Notes: generated by a model from the letters alone, not told the origin. A stretch of DNA of 64,000 nt from Solirubrobacteraceae bacterium (GCA_023230855.1 JALNWQ010000008.1:153457-217456); one strand, 5' to 3'. Counted from the first letter of the stretch, positions 34,478-43,513 are shown. Numbers and translations are program-made.

Positions 34478-35673
34478 CGACGCCCGGCGCCGCGCCGCGG
34501 TTGCGCGTCGCGATGCTGCTGCACAAGTCGGTGGTGCACGACTCGCGGGTGCGACGCGAGGCGACCGCGCTCGTCGCCGCCGGCCACGACGTCACCGTCG
34601 TCGAGCTCGCCCCCGTCGACCCCGCCGACGACCTGGGGTTCGCGCGGCGCTCCGTCCTGCCGCCGGCATGGATGCGCCGCCGGCTGCCGCGCCCCGCGTA
34701 CCGCTCCGCGTTCCTGCTGTGGTTCGTGCGCGGGGTCGTCGCCGAGCGGCCCGACGTCATCCACGTGCACGACGCCGCGATGCTGCTGCCGGGCCTCGTC
34801 GCGCGCCGCGTGACCGGCGCGCCGGTGGTGTACGACACGCACGAGCTGGCGACGAGCGTGCCGTACCGCGACCGGTGGTGGGCGCGGTTCGTCGCGGCGA
34901 TCGAGACCGTCGGGATCCGGCGGGCGCGGGCGACCGTCACCGTCAGCGACGGGATCGCCGACCGGCTCGTCGACCTGTACCGGCTGCCGGAGCGCCCGAC
35001 GGTCGTGCGCAACGTCACCGACCTGCGCGTCGGACCGCCCGCCTACGACGTGCGCCGGCGACTCGGCCTCCCCGCCGACGCCCGGATCGTCCTGCACCAG
35101 GGGGCCCCGGCGGTCGGCCGGGGCTGCGACGCGCTCGTGCGCGCCGTGCCCCGCCTGCCGGACGACGTCACCGTCCTCTTCCTCGGCGACGGCACGGCCG
35201 ACGTCACCGACCGGTTGCGGGCGATCGCGGCCGCCGACGGCGTCGCCGACCGGGTGCGGTTCCTGCCCGCCGCGCCGCTCGGCGACCTGCTGGGGCTCAC
35301 CGCCCAGGCGACCGTCGGCGCGTCGCTGCTGGAGGACACGTGCGAGAACCACCGGCTCGCGCTGCCGAACAAGGTGTTCGAGTACCTGGCGGCGGGGATC
35401 CCGTTCGTCGCCAGCGACCTGCCGGAGATGCGCCGCCTGGCGACGACCGTGCCGTCGGCGCGGCTCGCCGCCCCCGGCGACCCGGCGTCGATCGCCAGCG
35501 CGATCCACGACGCGCTCGCGCTGCCGCCCACCAGCGCGCCGCAGGCCCCACCGACCTGGACGACCGAGCGCGCCCGCCTGCAGGGCCTCTACGCCCGCCT
35601 GGCCGCGACGTCGGTCAGCAGCGCCGCCCACGCGTCGATCGACGCGTCCGGCGAGAACGACATGCGCGCATAG
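34474..35673 (+). CDS. GT4-family glycosyltransferase
   Basis: The product is 399 aa. GT-B motifs: RVAMLLHKSVVHDSRVRREA, VIHVHDAAMLLPGLVARR, VVYDTHELA, VLHQGAPAVGRGCDAL and LALPNKVFEYLAAGIPFVAS. It is related to the transferase at 22131 but has no insertion. It is coupled to the upstream glycosidase (ATGA). The C-terminal 28 residues after the fold (ATSVSSAAHASIDASGENDMRA) overlap by 85 bp the 3' end of the convergent transferase. They look like read-through into its coding frame, not a real domain. Confidence 0.88.
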   Translation: MTTPGAAPRLRVAMLLHKSVVHDSRVRREATALVAAGHDVTVVELAPVDPADDLGFARRSVLPPAWMRRRLPRPAYRSAFLLWFVRGVVAERPDVIHVHDAAMLLPGLVARRVTGAPVVYDTHELATSVPYRDRWWARFVAAIETVGIRRARATVTVSDGIADRLVDLYRLPERPTVVRNVTDLRVGPPAYDVRRRLGLPADARIVLHQGAPAVGRGCDALVRAVPRLPDDVTVLFLGDGTADVTDRLRAIAAADGVADRVRFLPAAPLGDLLGLTAQATVGASLLEDTCENHRLALPNKVFEYLAAGIPFVASDLPEMRRLATTVPSARLAAPGDPASIASAIHDALALPPTSAPQAPPTWTTERARLQGLYARLAATSVSSAAHASIDASGENDMRA

Positions 35674-36794
35674 TCCCGTCCGCGCTCGCCGCGCGCGACA
35701 AGGCCCGCCCGGTCACGCCACAGGCCGCGCAGCGCGTCGGCGAGCGCCACCGGATCCTCGGGCGGCGCCACCACCCCGCACCCGGCGCGCTCGACGTGCA
35801 CGGCGGGCTCGCCGGCCGCCGACAACGCGACCGGTCGCCCGGCGACCATCGCCTCGACGAGCTTCGTCGGCAACGCGTCGCGGAACAACGGCGCGTCGCG
35901 CAGCAGCACCGCGACGACCTCGGCGTCCTCCAGCAACCCGCCGACGTCGTCGCGCGGCACGGTGCCCAGCCAGCGCACGTGGTCGATCCCCTCGCGGACG
36001 GTGCGCTCCCGCAACCGGGGGGCGTCGGCGCCCGACCCGGCGATCGCCACCCGCACGACGTCCGGCCCGACGATCCGGGCCGCGTCGATCAGCGTGTCGA
36101 GCCGCTGCGCCATCCCCACCGTGCCCGCGTACAGCACCCGCAACGGGCCGGGGCGGGGCGCCACCGGGCCGACCCGGCCGCTCGACGCGGCCACCACCGG
36201 CGGGATCCGGCGCACCCGGCCGCGGGCCGCGGGATGCTCGTCGAGCGCCCGCGCCAGGCCCACCGCCGGCGCGGTGATGACCGTCGCCCGCGAGTAGGCG
36301 AACGCCTCCAGACGCTCGGCGGCCGTGACGAGCCGGCCCCGGTCCATCGCCCCCACCGCGACGACGCTCTCCGGCCACCGGTCGGCGACGTTGAGCACGA
36401 GCGCCGCCCCGCGCGCCCGGGCGTACCGGGCCGCGGCGACCGCGAGGAACAACGGCGGGGACTCCGCCACCACCACGTCGCGACGCCCGACCATCCGGCC
36501 CGACAGCACCGCGCCGAGCGCGAACGTCGCATGGTCGGCCAGGCGCAGCACCGTGCCGCGGTTGGCGACCGGCAGCACCGCCGAGCGCACCACCCGCACC
36601 CCGTCCCGGTCCTCGCGACGCACGACCCCCGCCCGGTACGGCGGCAGCACCCGGCCGTCCGGATAGTGCGGGAACCCCGTGTGCACCGCCACGTCCATCC
36701 CGCGCGCCGCGAGCCCCGCGGTCAGGCCGTCGAGCCGGGCCTGGGGCGCACCGACCTCGGGCGGGAAGTAGTGGGTGAGGAACGCGACCCGCAC
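35589..36794 (-). CDS. GT4-family glycosyltransferase (WbuB-like)
   Basis: The product is 401 aa. The N-terminus THYFPPEVGAPQARLDGL, then VVVAESPPLFLAVAAARYAR, VLNVADRWPESVVAVGAM, LRVLYAGTVGMAQRLDTLI and ALPTKLVEAMVAGRPVALSAAGE are typical of WbuB/WcaI-type transferases (L-FucNAc and similar donors). It starts 10 nt after the stop of the polymerase gene in the same direction. Its C-terminus SPDASIDAWAALLTDVAARR looks native, so the 85-bp overlap with the convergent gene is more likely an over-extension of that partner. Confidence 0.9.
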   Translation of the reverse strand: MRVAFLTHYFPPEVGAPQARLDGLTAGLAARGMDVAVHTGFPHYPDGRVLPPYRAGVVRREDRDGVRVVRSAVLPVANRGTVLRLADHATFALGAVLSGRMVGRRDVVVAESPPLFLAVAAARYARARGAALVLNVADRWPESVVAVGAMDRGRLVTAAERLEAFAYSRATVITAPAVGLARALDEHPAARGRVRRIPPVVAASSGRVGPVAPRPGPLRVLYAGTVGMAQRLDTLIDAARIVGPDVVRVAIAGSGADAPRLRERTVREGIDHVRWLGTVPRDDVGGLLEDAEVVAVLLRDAPLFRDALPTKLVEAMVAGRPVALSAAGEPAVHVERAGCGVVAPPEDPVALADALRGLWRDRAGLVARGERGRDYARMSFSPDASIDAWAALLTDVAARRA

Positions 36795-36804
36795 CGGCGC
36801 GCCC

Positions 36805-38859
36805 TCAGCGGCCGGCGAGCTCGCGCAGCCCCGCGTCCCGGGGGTTCAACCGCAACGCCGCACGGTACGCGCGGCGCGCGTCGTCCGGCCGACCCAGGCG
36901 CAGCTCCAGATCGCCCAGCAGCACGTGGCCGACGAAGTGCTCGGGCTCCAGGTCGATCGCCTCCCGCAACGCGGCGCGCGCGTCGTCGGGCCGGTCCAGC
37001 GCCTCGAGCGCCCCCGCCTCGAGCCACCGCGGCTCGGGATCCCACCGCAGCAACCGCTGCGCGTCGCGGGCCGCGTCGAGCTGGGCGGCGGCGTCCCCGG
37101 CGATCCGGGCGTCGCGCGCCTCGCGCACGTACGCCGTGCCCAGGTACAGGGCGACCGCCACCGCGACCGTCACCGACGCGACGACCCGCAACCCGACGGT
37201 CACCACCCGCGGCGAGCGCTCCGGCCGTGGCGCGCCGGGCCGCCGGAACGCCAGAGCCCCCGCCACGCCCAGGGCGAGCATCGCGGTGCCCCCGAGCAAC
37301 GGGATCGTCCACGTCCAGTCGACGAGCGACTGCCCGACGACGACCGCCGCCACCGCGATCATCGCCGACGCGACGCGCCGGTCGTCGCGGTCCAGGTCGC
37401 GCAGCCGCCGCACGATCGGCACGAGCAACGCCACGAGCGCCGCGACCGCCAGGCCGATCCCCACCAGGCCCAGCTCGGCCGCGACCCCCAACGGCAGGCT
37501 GTGCGCCGACGTGAGGTTGCGATCGGTCGCGCGGCGCGCGTAGTAGCCGGTGCGGTACGAGCCCTCCCCCACCCCGACGAGCGGATGGTCGACGAACTCG
37601 CGCCACGCCACCCGCCACAGGTCGTAGCGCTGGCCGCTGACGCTGCCGATGCGGGTGCTGCCCGTCTGGGCGGTCTGCTCGAGGTTGGTGAACTCCGACA
37701 CCTTGCGGTCGACGAACGACACCGGATCGCCGGTGGCCGCCAGCCCCCCGGCCACGCCGACGAGCGCCCCGACCGCCAGCAGCGCCACGCTCGTGCGTCG
37801 CGCGCGCCGGGCGATCTCGTCGCCGCGCAGGCCGCGGTCGAGGACCGCGACGAGGAACATGAGGAGGAACGCCAGGATCGCCCCGACGAGCAGCGTCCGG
37901 GCCGCACGGAACGTCGCGTCGGCGTCGGTGATCCGGTCGGCGAGGAACACGTCGTAGGGCTCCAGCAGCCCACCGGACATCACCGCGACGAACCCGACGG
38001 CGACGATCGCCGACCACGTCCGCCGCAACCGGTCGGGCCCCAGCGCGACCGCCACGACGACGCCGAGCGCCGCGGCGGCCAGGACGCCCCGCGACTGGGT
38101 GAGGAACGCCAGGCCGAGCGCGGTCACCGCCGCCGAGAACGCCAGGCCGCGCAGCGCCGGGCGCAGGTCGCGTGCGCCCGCCACGCACAGCAGGCCGACC
38201 GCGGCGGTGGCGAACAACGCCGCGGTGCCGTTGCGGTACCCGATCGGCTCGTTGAGCCGACCGGCGAGCATGAGCGACGTGCCGTCCCCGACGAGCAGCA
38301 GCAGGAGGATGAGGAACGCCAGGCCACCGAGCGCCACCAACAGCGTCGTCGCGGCCTCGCGCGCCGACCGCCGGTCGGTGAGGCCGACGAGGGCGAGGGT
38401 GAGCAGCCCCACGTAGAGCGCGGTGCGGACGCCGCCCTGCAACGCCTGCGACGGCATCGTCGCCCACGTCGCCGACAGCACCGAGTACGCGGCGAACCCC
38501 CACCCGGCCCAGATCGCGACGAGCAACGGCCGCGGCGCCCGGCCCGGCCCGAGCACCGCGACGGCGAAGAGCACCATGACCGCCACCGGCGCCCAGTGGC
38601 GCAGGAGGAACCCCCCGTCGAACGCCGCCCCGTACGCGCCGAGCGCCAGCACGAGCAGCGGCCCGACGACCCGGGCGCCCTCCGGCAGGCGCGACGACGC
38701 CGGCCGGGAACGCGGCCGACCCGTGGTGGGCCGGTCGGTGGCCGGGCCCGCAGCCGGCCCGTCGGCTGCGCGGCCCGCGGCGGGCCGGTCGGCTGCACGG
38801 CCCGCGGCGGGCCGATGTCGTGGTCGGCCCGTGGCGGGCCGGTCCCGTGGTCCGCTCAC
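36805..38859 (-). CDS. O-antigen ligase/polymerase (Wzy/WaaL-like) with TPR tail
   Basis: The product is about 684 aa. It has a dozen membrane helices, the large extracellular loop SQRYDLWRVAWREFVDHPLVGVGEGSYRTGYY (split here as LWRVAWREF and HPLVGVGEGS), which is the O-antigen ligase hallmark, and then LTSAHSLPLGVAAELGLVG. The C-terminal 150 residues are TPR-like helices (ARDAQRLLRWDPEPRWLEAGAL, DDARAALREAIDLEPEHF). It likely polymerises or ligates repeat units outside the membrane. GTG 38859, 7 nt after the upstream stop, is the earliest sensible start. The first 50 residues are encoded by GGCCCGCGGCGGGCC-like tandem repeats, so the real start is uncertain. Confidence 0.85.
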   Translation of the reverse strand: MSGPRDRPATGRPRHRPAAGRAADRPAAGRAADGPAAGPATDRPTTGRPRSRPASSRLPEGARVVGPLLVLALGAYGAAFDGGFLLRHWAPVAVMVLFAVAVLGPGRAPRPLLVAIWAGWGFAAYSVLSATWATMPSQALQGGVRTALYVGLLTLALVGLTDRRSAREAATTLLVALGGLAFLILLLLLVGDGTSLMLAGRLNEPIGYRNGTAALFATAAVGLLCVAGARDLRPALRGLAFSAAVTALGLAFLTQSRGVLAAAALGVVVAVALGPDRLRRTWSAIVAVGFVAVMSGGLLEPYDVFLADRITDADATFRAARTLLVGAILAFLLMFLVAVLDRGLRGDEIARRARRTSVALLAVGALVGVAGGLAATGDPVSFVDRKVSEFTNLEQTAQTGSTRIGSVSGQRYDLWRVAWREFVDHPLVGVGEGSYRTGYYARRATDRNLTSAHSLPLGVAAELGLVGIGLAVAALVALLVPIVRRLRDLDRDDRRVASAMIAVAAVVVGQSLVDWTWTIPLLGGTAMLALGVAGALAFRRPGAPRPERSPRVVTVGLRVVASVTVAVAVALYLGTAYVREARDARIAGDAAAQLDAARDAQRLLRWDPEPRWLEAGALEALDRPDDARAALREAIDLEPEHFVGHVLLGDLELRLGRPDDARRAYRAALRLNPRDAGLRELAGR

Positions 38860-38866
38860 GCGAGCG

Positions 38867-39457
38867 TCACCGCGCGGACCGCCGTGCGCCGCGGAACGCG
38901 ATCCCGAACGCCCCGCCGATGACGAGCGCCAGCAGCACGAGCAGCACCGCGCGGTCCACGTCCGGACCGATCCCGCCGCTGCGCACGGCCGCATCGTCCG
39001 TGGCGGGCATCGCGACGCCCGCCGCGCCGGCGTCCGACGTCCGGCCGACCGCCGGACCGGAGCCGTCCGCGGCCGACGACAGCCGCCGCCGCTCCGACCG
39101 GTCGTCCTCGCGGTCCGCGCCGTCGCGTCCCGTCCGCCCACGGTCGCCGCCGGCCGATCCCGCGTCGGACGTCGACCCGCCCGACGCAGCGCCGGGCGCG
39201 TCGGTCGGGGTGCCGTAGCCGGCCGACCCGGTGATCGCCGCGCGCCCCGACCCGCCGCCCGACCCGCCGCCGGACCCGCGACGCGGCGTCGGGGCGGCGT
39301 CACGCCGGGCCGACGACGCGGGGATCTCGTACTGCATCCCCGCCGGACTGTCGACGCCGGGATCGACGAACGTCACGTCGTCGTCGGCGGCCGCCGGGGC
39401 CGCCACGACGAGTCCGAGAACGACCGCGAGGGCGGTCGGGAAGGTCCAGCGGTTCAC
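38867..39457 (-). CDS. Secreted, membrane-anchored Gly/Ser/Arg-rich protein
   Basis: The product is 196 aa. A signal peptide (FPTALAVVLGLVVAAPAAA) and a short conserved-looking segment (DDDVTFVDPGVDSPAGMQYEIP) come first. A long disordered Gly/Ser/Asp/Arg region follows, then one C-terminal transmembrane helix (VLLVLLALVIGGAFGIAF) with a basic end. The GTG start overlaps the stop of the sugar transferase gene (GTGA), so it belongs to the sugar transferase-polymerase-glycosyltransferase operon. The VDPGxDSPxGxxYxIP segment is a recurring type near actinobacterial polysaccharide genes. I cannot name its function. Confidence 0.7.
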   Translation of the reverse strand: MNRWTFPTALAVVLGLVVAAPAAADDDVTFVDPGVDSPAGMQYEIPASSARRDAAPTPRRGSGGGSGGGSGRAAITGSAGYGTPTDAPGAASGGSTSDAGSAGGDRGRTGRDGADREDDRSERRRLSSAADGSGPAVGRTSDAGAAGVAMPATDDAAVRSGGIGPDVDRAVLLVLLALVIGGAFGIAFRGARRSAR

Positions 39458-40194
39458 AGCGTCGCCAATCCGTCGAGGGTCAGGCTCACCGCGAAGACGG
39501 CCACGCACCCCACCGTCAACCCGGTCGACACGACGAGCCTACGCGGTCGAGCCCCACCGCCGCGCCGCATGAGCGGCAGCCAGCACTGCCGCAACGGCAC
39601 CGAGAGCGTGCGCAACAGGATCCACAGGTCGCCGGACCAGGTGCGCTCGAGCGCGTACCGCACGTCGATCGCGACCTTCAGCGGCAGGATGTCGCGCTGG
39701 TACACCGACTCGCGCTCCGCCTCCTCGGCGAGCGCGAGCACCTCGCCCTCCCACGCGAACTCGACCGCCGCGGGCCCGGTCACGCCGGGCGGCACGCTGA
39801 GGATCGTGCGGTAGTCGTCGGCGTAGCGCGCGACGAACGCCGGGTCCTCGGGACGGGGTCCGACGAGCCGCATCTCGCCCCGCACCACGTTGACGACCTG
39901 CGGCAGCTCGTCGAGGCGCGTCCGGGCGAGGAACCGACCGAACGGCGTGTAGCGCGGATCGTCGGCGCGACTCACCGCCGGCCCGGCCGCGCCGTGGCGC
40001 ATCGTCCGGAACTTCAGCATGTCGAACGTCCGACCACCGGTCCCCACGCGTTGCGCGCGATAGAGGATCGGCCCCGGCGAGTCGAGGAACACGCAGATCG
40101 CGACGAGGAGCGCGAACGGCGCCAACAGCGGCAGCAGGAGCAGGACGAGGACCAGGTCCACGAAGCGCCGTAGTTGGCCCATCTCGCAAAGCAT
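39454..40194 (-). CDS. Monotopic phosphoglycosyl transferase (bacterial sugar transferase)
   Basis: The product is 246 aa. An N-terminal re-entrant helix (FVDLVLVLLLLPLLAPFALLVA) is followed by the PGT core: YRAQRVGTGGRTFDMLKFRTM, RFLARTRLDELPQVVNVVRGEM with the catalytic Asp-Glu pair, and LVGPRPEDP. It transfers a phospho-sugar to undecaprenyl phosphate, starting repeat-unit synthesis. A C-terminal extension ends in an extra transmembrane segment (LTVGCVAVFAVSLTL), unusual for the PglC/WcaJ core. ATG 40182 is an alternative start. It is divergent from a second, larger initiating transferase. Confidence 0.9.
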   Translation of the reverse strand: MLCEMGQLRRFVDLVLVLLLLPLLAPFALLVAICVFLDSPGPILYRAQRVGTGGRTFDMLKFRTMRHGAAGPAVSRADDPRYTPFGRFLARTRLDELPQVVNVVRGEMRLVGPRPEDPAFVARYADDYRTILSVPPGVTGPAAVEFAWEGEVLALAEEAERESVYQRDILPLKVAIDVRYALERTWSGDLWILLRTLSVPLRQCWLPLMRRGGGARPRRLVVSTGLTVGCVAVFAVSLTLDGLATL

Positions 40195-40498
40195 AGCCGC
40201 CGCAATCGTTACCGCGCCGGACTACGGACGCACGTCCGGACGTCGAACGTCCGTCCATCCCCGGCGGGTGAATCATGTCCACCGGCGATGGTGCTCACGC
40301 GGCCCCGATGCCCCTGTCCATGGGAAGTTCCGACCCTCCCGACGACCGGGGGGGTTGTCCATTGCGTGAACAGCCCTTGCGCATCTGTTCCCCGTGCGGC
40401 ATGGTGGATCTTGATCTCGCGATCCGTAGCGGCTTGGGGGTTGCTGCGGCTGGTGTCCCGGCGGGATCGGTTCATGGGTTTCATTCCACCGTCGTGCC
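40195..40498. promoter_or_regulatory. Divergent intergenic region with palindromes
   Basis: This 304-bp spacer lies between the two initiating transferases and has no convincing gene. The palindrome ACGTCCGGACGT (40232-40243) is flanked by CGGACG and ACGTCCG, making a clustered inverted-repeat site close to the start at 40194. The right half is relatively AT-rich (for example 40340-40500) and probably contains the promoter of the gene at 40499. Confidence 0.4.
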
Positions 40499-42136
40499 GT
40501 GACGACCACGGGCGACGGTCGTCACCGTGCACCCCGGATCGGTGACCGACGACGGCGTTCCGTGCTCCGCGATCCCCGACACACCACCGCGACGATCACC
40601 GCCCTGGGCGGCGCCGGCACCCGTGCGCCGACGACCGGGGCGGCCTCGACCGGATCACTGTCGAGCGGCGGGGCGTCCTCGGGCGCGTCATCGGCCCGCA
40701 CCGCCGCCGACCCCGGGGAGCGACGTACCGCCGCTCCGCCGGCCACGCTCGCCGACGCCGCACGCCGCCGCCTCATACGTGGCCGCACCCGGCAGCTGGC
40801 GCTCGCGACCGCCGACATCGCGACCGTCGGGGTGATCCTCGGCATCGTCGCCGCATCGTCGGCCGCCCCGATCGGCCTGCCGACCGGCGGCATCGCCGTC
40901 AGCCTCGTCATCTGGCTCGCCGTGTTCCACGTCTACGGGCTGTACGCCCGCGAGCCCCACTCGGTCCTGCCGTCGACGCTCGACGAGGTCCCCCGGGTGT
41001 TCCACGCGTCGCTCGTCGCGAGCATCGTGTCGTGGATCACGTTCGCGGCGCTCGGCGGATCGCAGCTCGCCTGGTCCCTGGGATCGCTCATCGTCGCCGG
41101 CGTCGTGCTCGTCCCGCTCGCCCGCATCGCCGCCCGGTGGGTGACGACCTTCATCGTCGGCCCGGACCGCATCCTCCTCATCGGCAGCGGATCGGCGACC
41201 GTCGTCGTGCGCGCCAGCCTCGCCGCCCGCCGTGACATCACCGTCGTCGGCGACGAGCCGCTGCCCGACGTGTGGCACCGCCGCGAGGGCGACGACCCCA
41301 ACGACTACGTCCGCTCGCGCCTGGGCCACCTCGTCCTCAGTCGCCGGATCGACCGGGTGCTGCTGTCGACCCGCGACCTGGGCGACCGGTCGGTCGCGGA
41401 GTTCGTGGCGTGGGCCCGCCAGACCGGGGTCAACCTCACCGTCATGCCCGAGCACTTCGACGTCGTCGGCCTGGGCGCCACGATCGACCAGGTGCGCGGG
41501 GCGACCGTCGTGTCGCTGCAGCCCCCGATGCTGTCGTGGACCGCCAACCGCATCAAGCGCGGCCTCGACGTCGTCGGGTCGCTCTGCGGGCTCGTGCTGC
41601 TGTCCCCGGTGCTGGTGGCGATCGCGATCGCGATCAGCGTCGACTCGCGTGGCGGGGTGATCTTCCGGCAGTCTCGGATCGGACGGGGCGGCAAGCGGTT
41701 CGACGTCCTGAAGTTCCGCACGATGGTCCCGAACGCCGACGCGATGGTCGAGGACCTCATGGCCCGCAGCACCGACCCGCACTGGCTGCAGATCGAGGAC
41801 GACCCGCGCGTCACCCGGGTCGGCCGGTTCCTGCGCTCCACGAGCCTCGACGAGCTGCCGCAGCTGTGGAACGTCCTGCGCGGCGACATGAGCCTCGTCG
41901 GCCCCCGCCCCCTGTCCGCCCGCGACGACGCCCGCGTCGACGGCTGGGCCCGCGGCCGCCTGGACCTCACCCCCGGACTGACCGGCCTGTGGCAGGTCCT
42001 GGGCCGAAAGTCCGTCCCCTTCGCCGAGATGGTCCAGCTCGACTACGTCTACGTCGCCAACTGGTCCCTCTGGGGCGACATCAAGCTCCTCCTGCAGACC
42101 CTCCCCGCGGTGTTCCGCGGGGATGGGGCGCGGTAG
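40499..42136 (+). CDS. Polyprenyl glycosylphosphotransferase (WbaP/CpsE-like)
   Basis: The product is 545 aa. A 95-aa low-complexity N-terminus is followed by four membrane helices and a CoA-binding-like flavodoxin domain (RILLIGSGSATVVVRASLA, PDVWHRREGDD). Helix five and the PGT core come next (KRGLDVVGSLCGLVLLSPV, RIGRGGKRFDVLKFRTM, STSLDELPQLWNVLRGDMS, VGPRPLSARDDA). It catalyses the first membrane step of exopolysaccharide synthesis. GTG 40499 is the earliest start; the length of the disordered leader makes the true start uncertain. Confidence 0.92.
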   Translation: MTTTGDGRHRAPRIGDRRRRSVLRDPRHTTATITALGGAGTRAPTTGAASTGSLSSGGASSGASSARTAADPGERRTAAPPATLADAARRRLIRGRTRQLALATADIATVGVILGIVAASSAAPIGLPTGGIAVSLVIWLAVFHVYGLYAREPHSVLPSTLDEVPRVFHASLVASIVSWITFAALGGSQLAWSLGSLIVAGVVLVPLARIAARWVTTFIVGPDRILLIGSGSATVVVRASLAARRDITVVGDEPLPDVWHRREGDDPNDYVRSRLGHLVLSRRIDRVLLSTRDLGDRSVAEFVAWARQTGVNLTVMPEHFDVVGLGATIDQVRGATVVSLQPPMLSWTANRIKRGLDVVGSLCGLVLLSPVLVAIAIAISVDSRGGVIFRQSRIGRGGKRFDVLKFRTMVPNADAMVEDLMARSTDPHWLQIEDDPRVTRVGRFLRSTSLDELPQLWNVLRGDMSLVGPRPLSARDDARVDGWARGRLDLTPGLTGLWQVLGRKSVPFAEMVQLDYVYVANWSLWGDIKLLLQTLPAVFRGDGAR

Positions 42137-42190
42137 GGGGTCCGGGGCGGGTCGCCCGGGGGCTGGGGGTCCCGAGGTTCAGGGGTTCCC

Positions 42191-42253
42191 GGGGCTCGGC
42201 TCGGGTTCGCGGGGCTCGGCTCGGGTTCGCGGGGCCGGCCGGTCCGGCCGGCC
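42191..42253. repeat. 20-bp tandem duplication followed by GC hairpin
   Basis: GGGGCTCGGCTCGGGTTCGC occurs twice in tandem (42191-42210 and 42211-42230). Immediately after, GGCCGGCCGG (42233-42242) and CCGGCCGGCC (42244-42253) can form a perfect hairpin. This is a likely terminator for the transferase gene that ends at 42136. Confidence 0.7.
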
Positions 42254-42303
42254 GGTCCTCTTCGCGGGGGCGAGGGCGGGGGCGGGGGCGGCATCCGTGG
42301 GCC

Positions 42304-42660
42304 GGGGGTGGCGGCAGAACGGGACGCCATACGTCCTCAACCGCCGCCACCCCCGCGGGCGGAGGCGGCGGCCCGGCCCGGCCCGGCCGGGGTGGCGGCA
42401 GAACGGGACGCCACACGTCCTCAACCGCCACCACCCCCGCGGGCGGAGACCCGCCCGGCCGGGGTGGCGGCAGAACGGGACGCCACACGTCCTCAACCGC
42501 CACCACCCCCGCGGGCGGAGACCCGCCCGGCCGGGGTGGCGGCAGAACGGGCCGCCATACGTCCTCAACCGCCACCACCCCCGCCGCCGGCGGCGGCCCG
42601 GCCCTGACGGGGGTGGACCGACTTCAGGACCACCCGCGTCGCCTTCTCGGTCCACCCCCA
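42304..42660 (+). repeat. Repeat family A, five-copy cluster
   Basis: Four A copies (42304-42355, 42389-42439, 42461-42511, 42533-42583) are followed by one divergent A' copy (42609-42660). Copies two to four have a regular 72-bp period because the GC-rich spacer (GGGCGGAGACCCGCCCGGCC) is duplicated too. They occupy the 639-bp spacer before the nucleotidyltransferase gene. No gene is seen there. Confidence 0.88.
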
Positions 42661-42750
42661 CTGCCGGCGGCCCGGCCCGCCGACGTCCTCGCCGAGTGAG
42701 CCGGTCGGGGCTGAGCCAACGCCCCCGACCACGCAAGGCCACACTTGCCG

Positions 42751-42766
42751 GTATCAGATTCGATAC
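42751..42766. promoter_or_regulatory. Inverted repeat in toxin-antitoxin promoter region
   Basis: GTATC, six bases AGATTC, then GATAC form a perfect inverted repeat ending 9 bp before the ATG of the nucleotidyltransferase gene. It stands in a short AT-rich island just after the repeat cluster. TTGCCG at 42745-42750 may be the -35. The XRE protein at 43777 is the natural candidate to bind here (inference). Confidence 0.5.
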
Positions 42767-42775
42767 ATTCGCCCC

Positions 42776-43513
42776 ATGGAGGACCGGTCGACGGACCACG
42801 CCCTCGGCGACCGCCCGTCGCTGCCCGATCGTGTTGCCACGGTGCTGGCGTCGGCTTCGCGGTTGCAGCAGGTCGTGCCCGACGCCGTACTCGTCGGCGG
42901 AACCGCCGCCGCGCTCTACGCCCGGCACCGGGAGTCGTTCGACCACGACCACATCGTCAGCGACCTCGCGGACCGGTACGAGCAGATCCTCGAGGCGGTC
43001 GAGGCCACCGACGGTTGGGTCACGAGCGTCCGGGCGAGCTCGCCGCCGCTGACGTTGCTCGGCTCGCTCGGAGGGATCGAAGCCGGCCTGCGGCAACTCC
43101 GGCGCACCCGGCCGCTCGAGGTCGTCGAGGTCGACGTGCCCGGGGCGGGACCGGTCAGGGTTCCGCCGCTCGCCGAGATGCTGCGGATCAAGTCCTACCT
43201 CGTCGTGCAGCGCAACCAGGTGCGGGACCACCTCGACGTCGTCGCGCTGACCGAGACCATCGGGATCGACGACGCGGCCACCACGCTGGCGGGCATCGAC
43301 GCGTACTACGCGGACCGCTCAGGAGGCGCCGACTCGGTCCTCACCGCGCTCGTGCAACGCCTGTCGCAACCGGAGCCACGCGACAGCCGGGTCACCCGCC
43401 AGTTGGCGAGCTACCGCGGCCTGGACCCTCGCTGGCACCGCTGGACCGACGTCGTCTCCGCCTGCCACGCCCTCGCCGACACGATCGTCCGACGCGTGGA
43501 GGCCGAGCGATGA
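42776..43513 (+). CDS. AbiEii/MNT-like nucleotidyltransferase, probable toxin
   Basis: The product is 245 aa. The polymerase-beta-like NTase core is visible: VVPDAVLVGGTAAALYARH with the GG motif, then ESFDHDHIVSDL with the metal-binding D-x-D/H, and a third acidic strand in LEVVEVDVPGAG. IKSYLVVQRNQVRDHLDVVAL matches the AbiEii-type C-terminal segment. Such enzymes modify tRNA or proteins with nucleotides and act as toxins in two-gene modules. An XRE gene lies downstream. The gene's own last 59 bp are the first unit of a tandem array that separates it from that gene. Confidence 0.8.
   Translation: MEDRSTDHALGDRPSLPDRVATVLASASRLQQVVPDAVLVGGTAAALYARHRESFDHDHIVSDLADRYEQILEAVEATDGWVTSVRASSPPLTLLGSLGGIEAGLRQLRRTRPLEVVEVDVPGAGPVRVPPLAEMLRIKSYLVVQRNQVRDHLDVVALTETIGIDDAATTLAGIDAYYADRSGGADSVLTALVQRLSQPEPRDSRVTRQLASYRGLDPRWHRWTDVVSACHALADTIVRRVEAER

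Noticed and set aside
36775..38922. Long plus-strand frame opposite the polymerase gene
   Set aside because: Arg/Gln/His-rich composition typical of an antisense frame; the minus strand encodes membrane helices and the O-antigen ligase hallmark.
42389..42583. Regular 72-bp spaced repeats that look like a CRISPR array
   Set aside because: The spacers are also duplicated and GC-rich, only three units are regular, and no cas gene is present. It is a local expansion of repeat family A.
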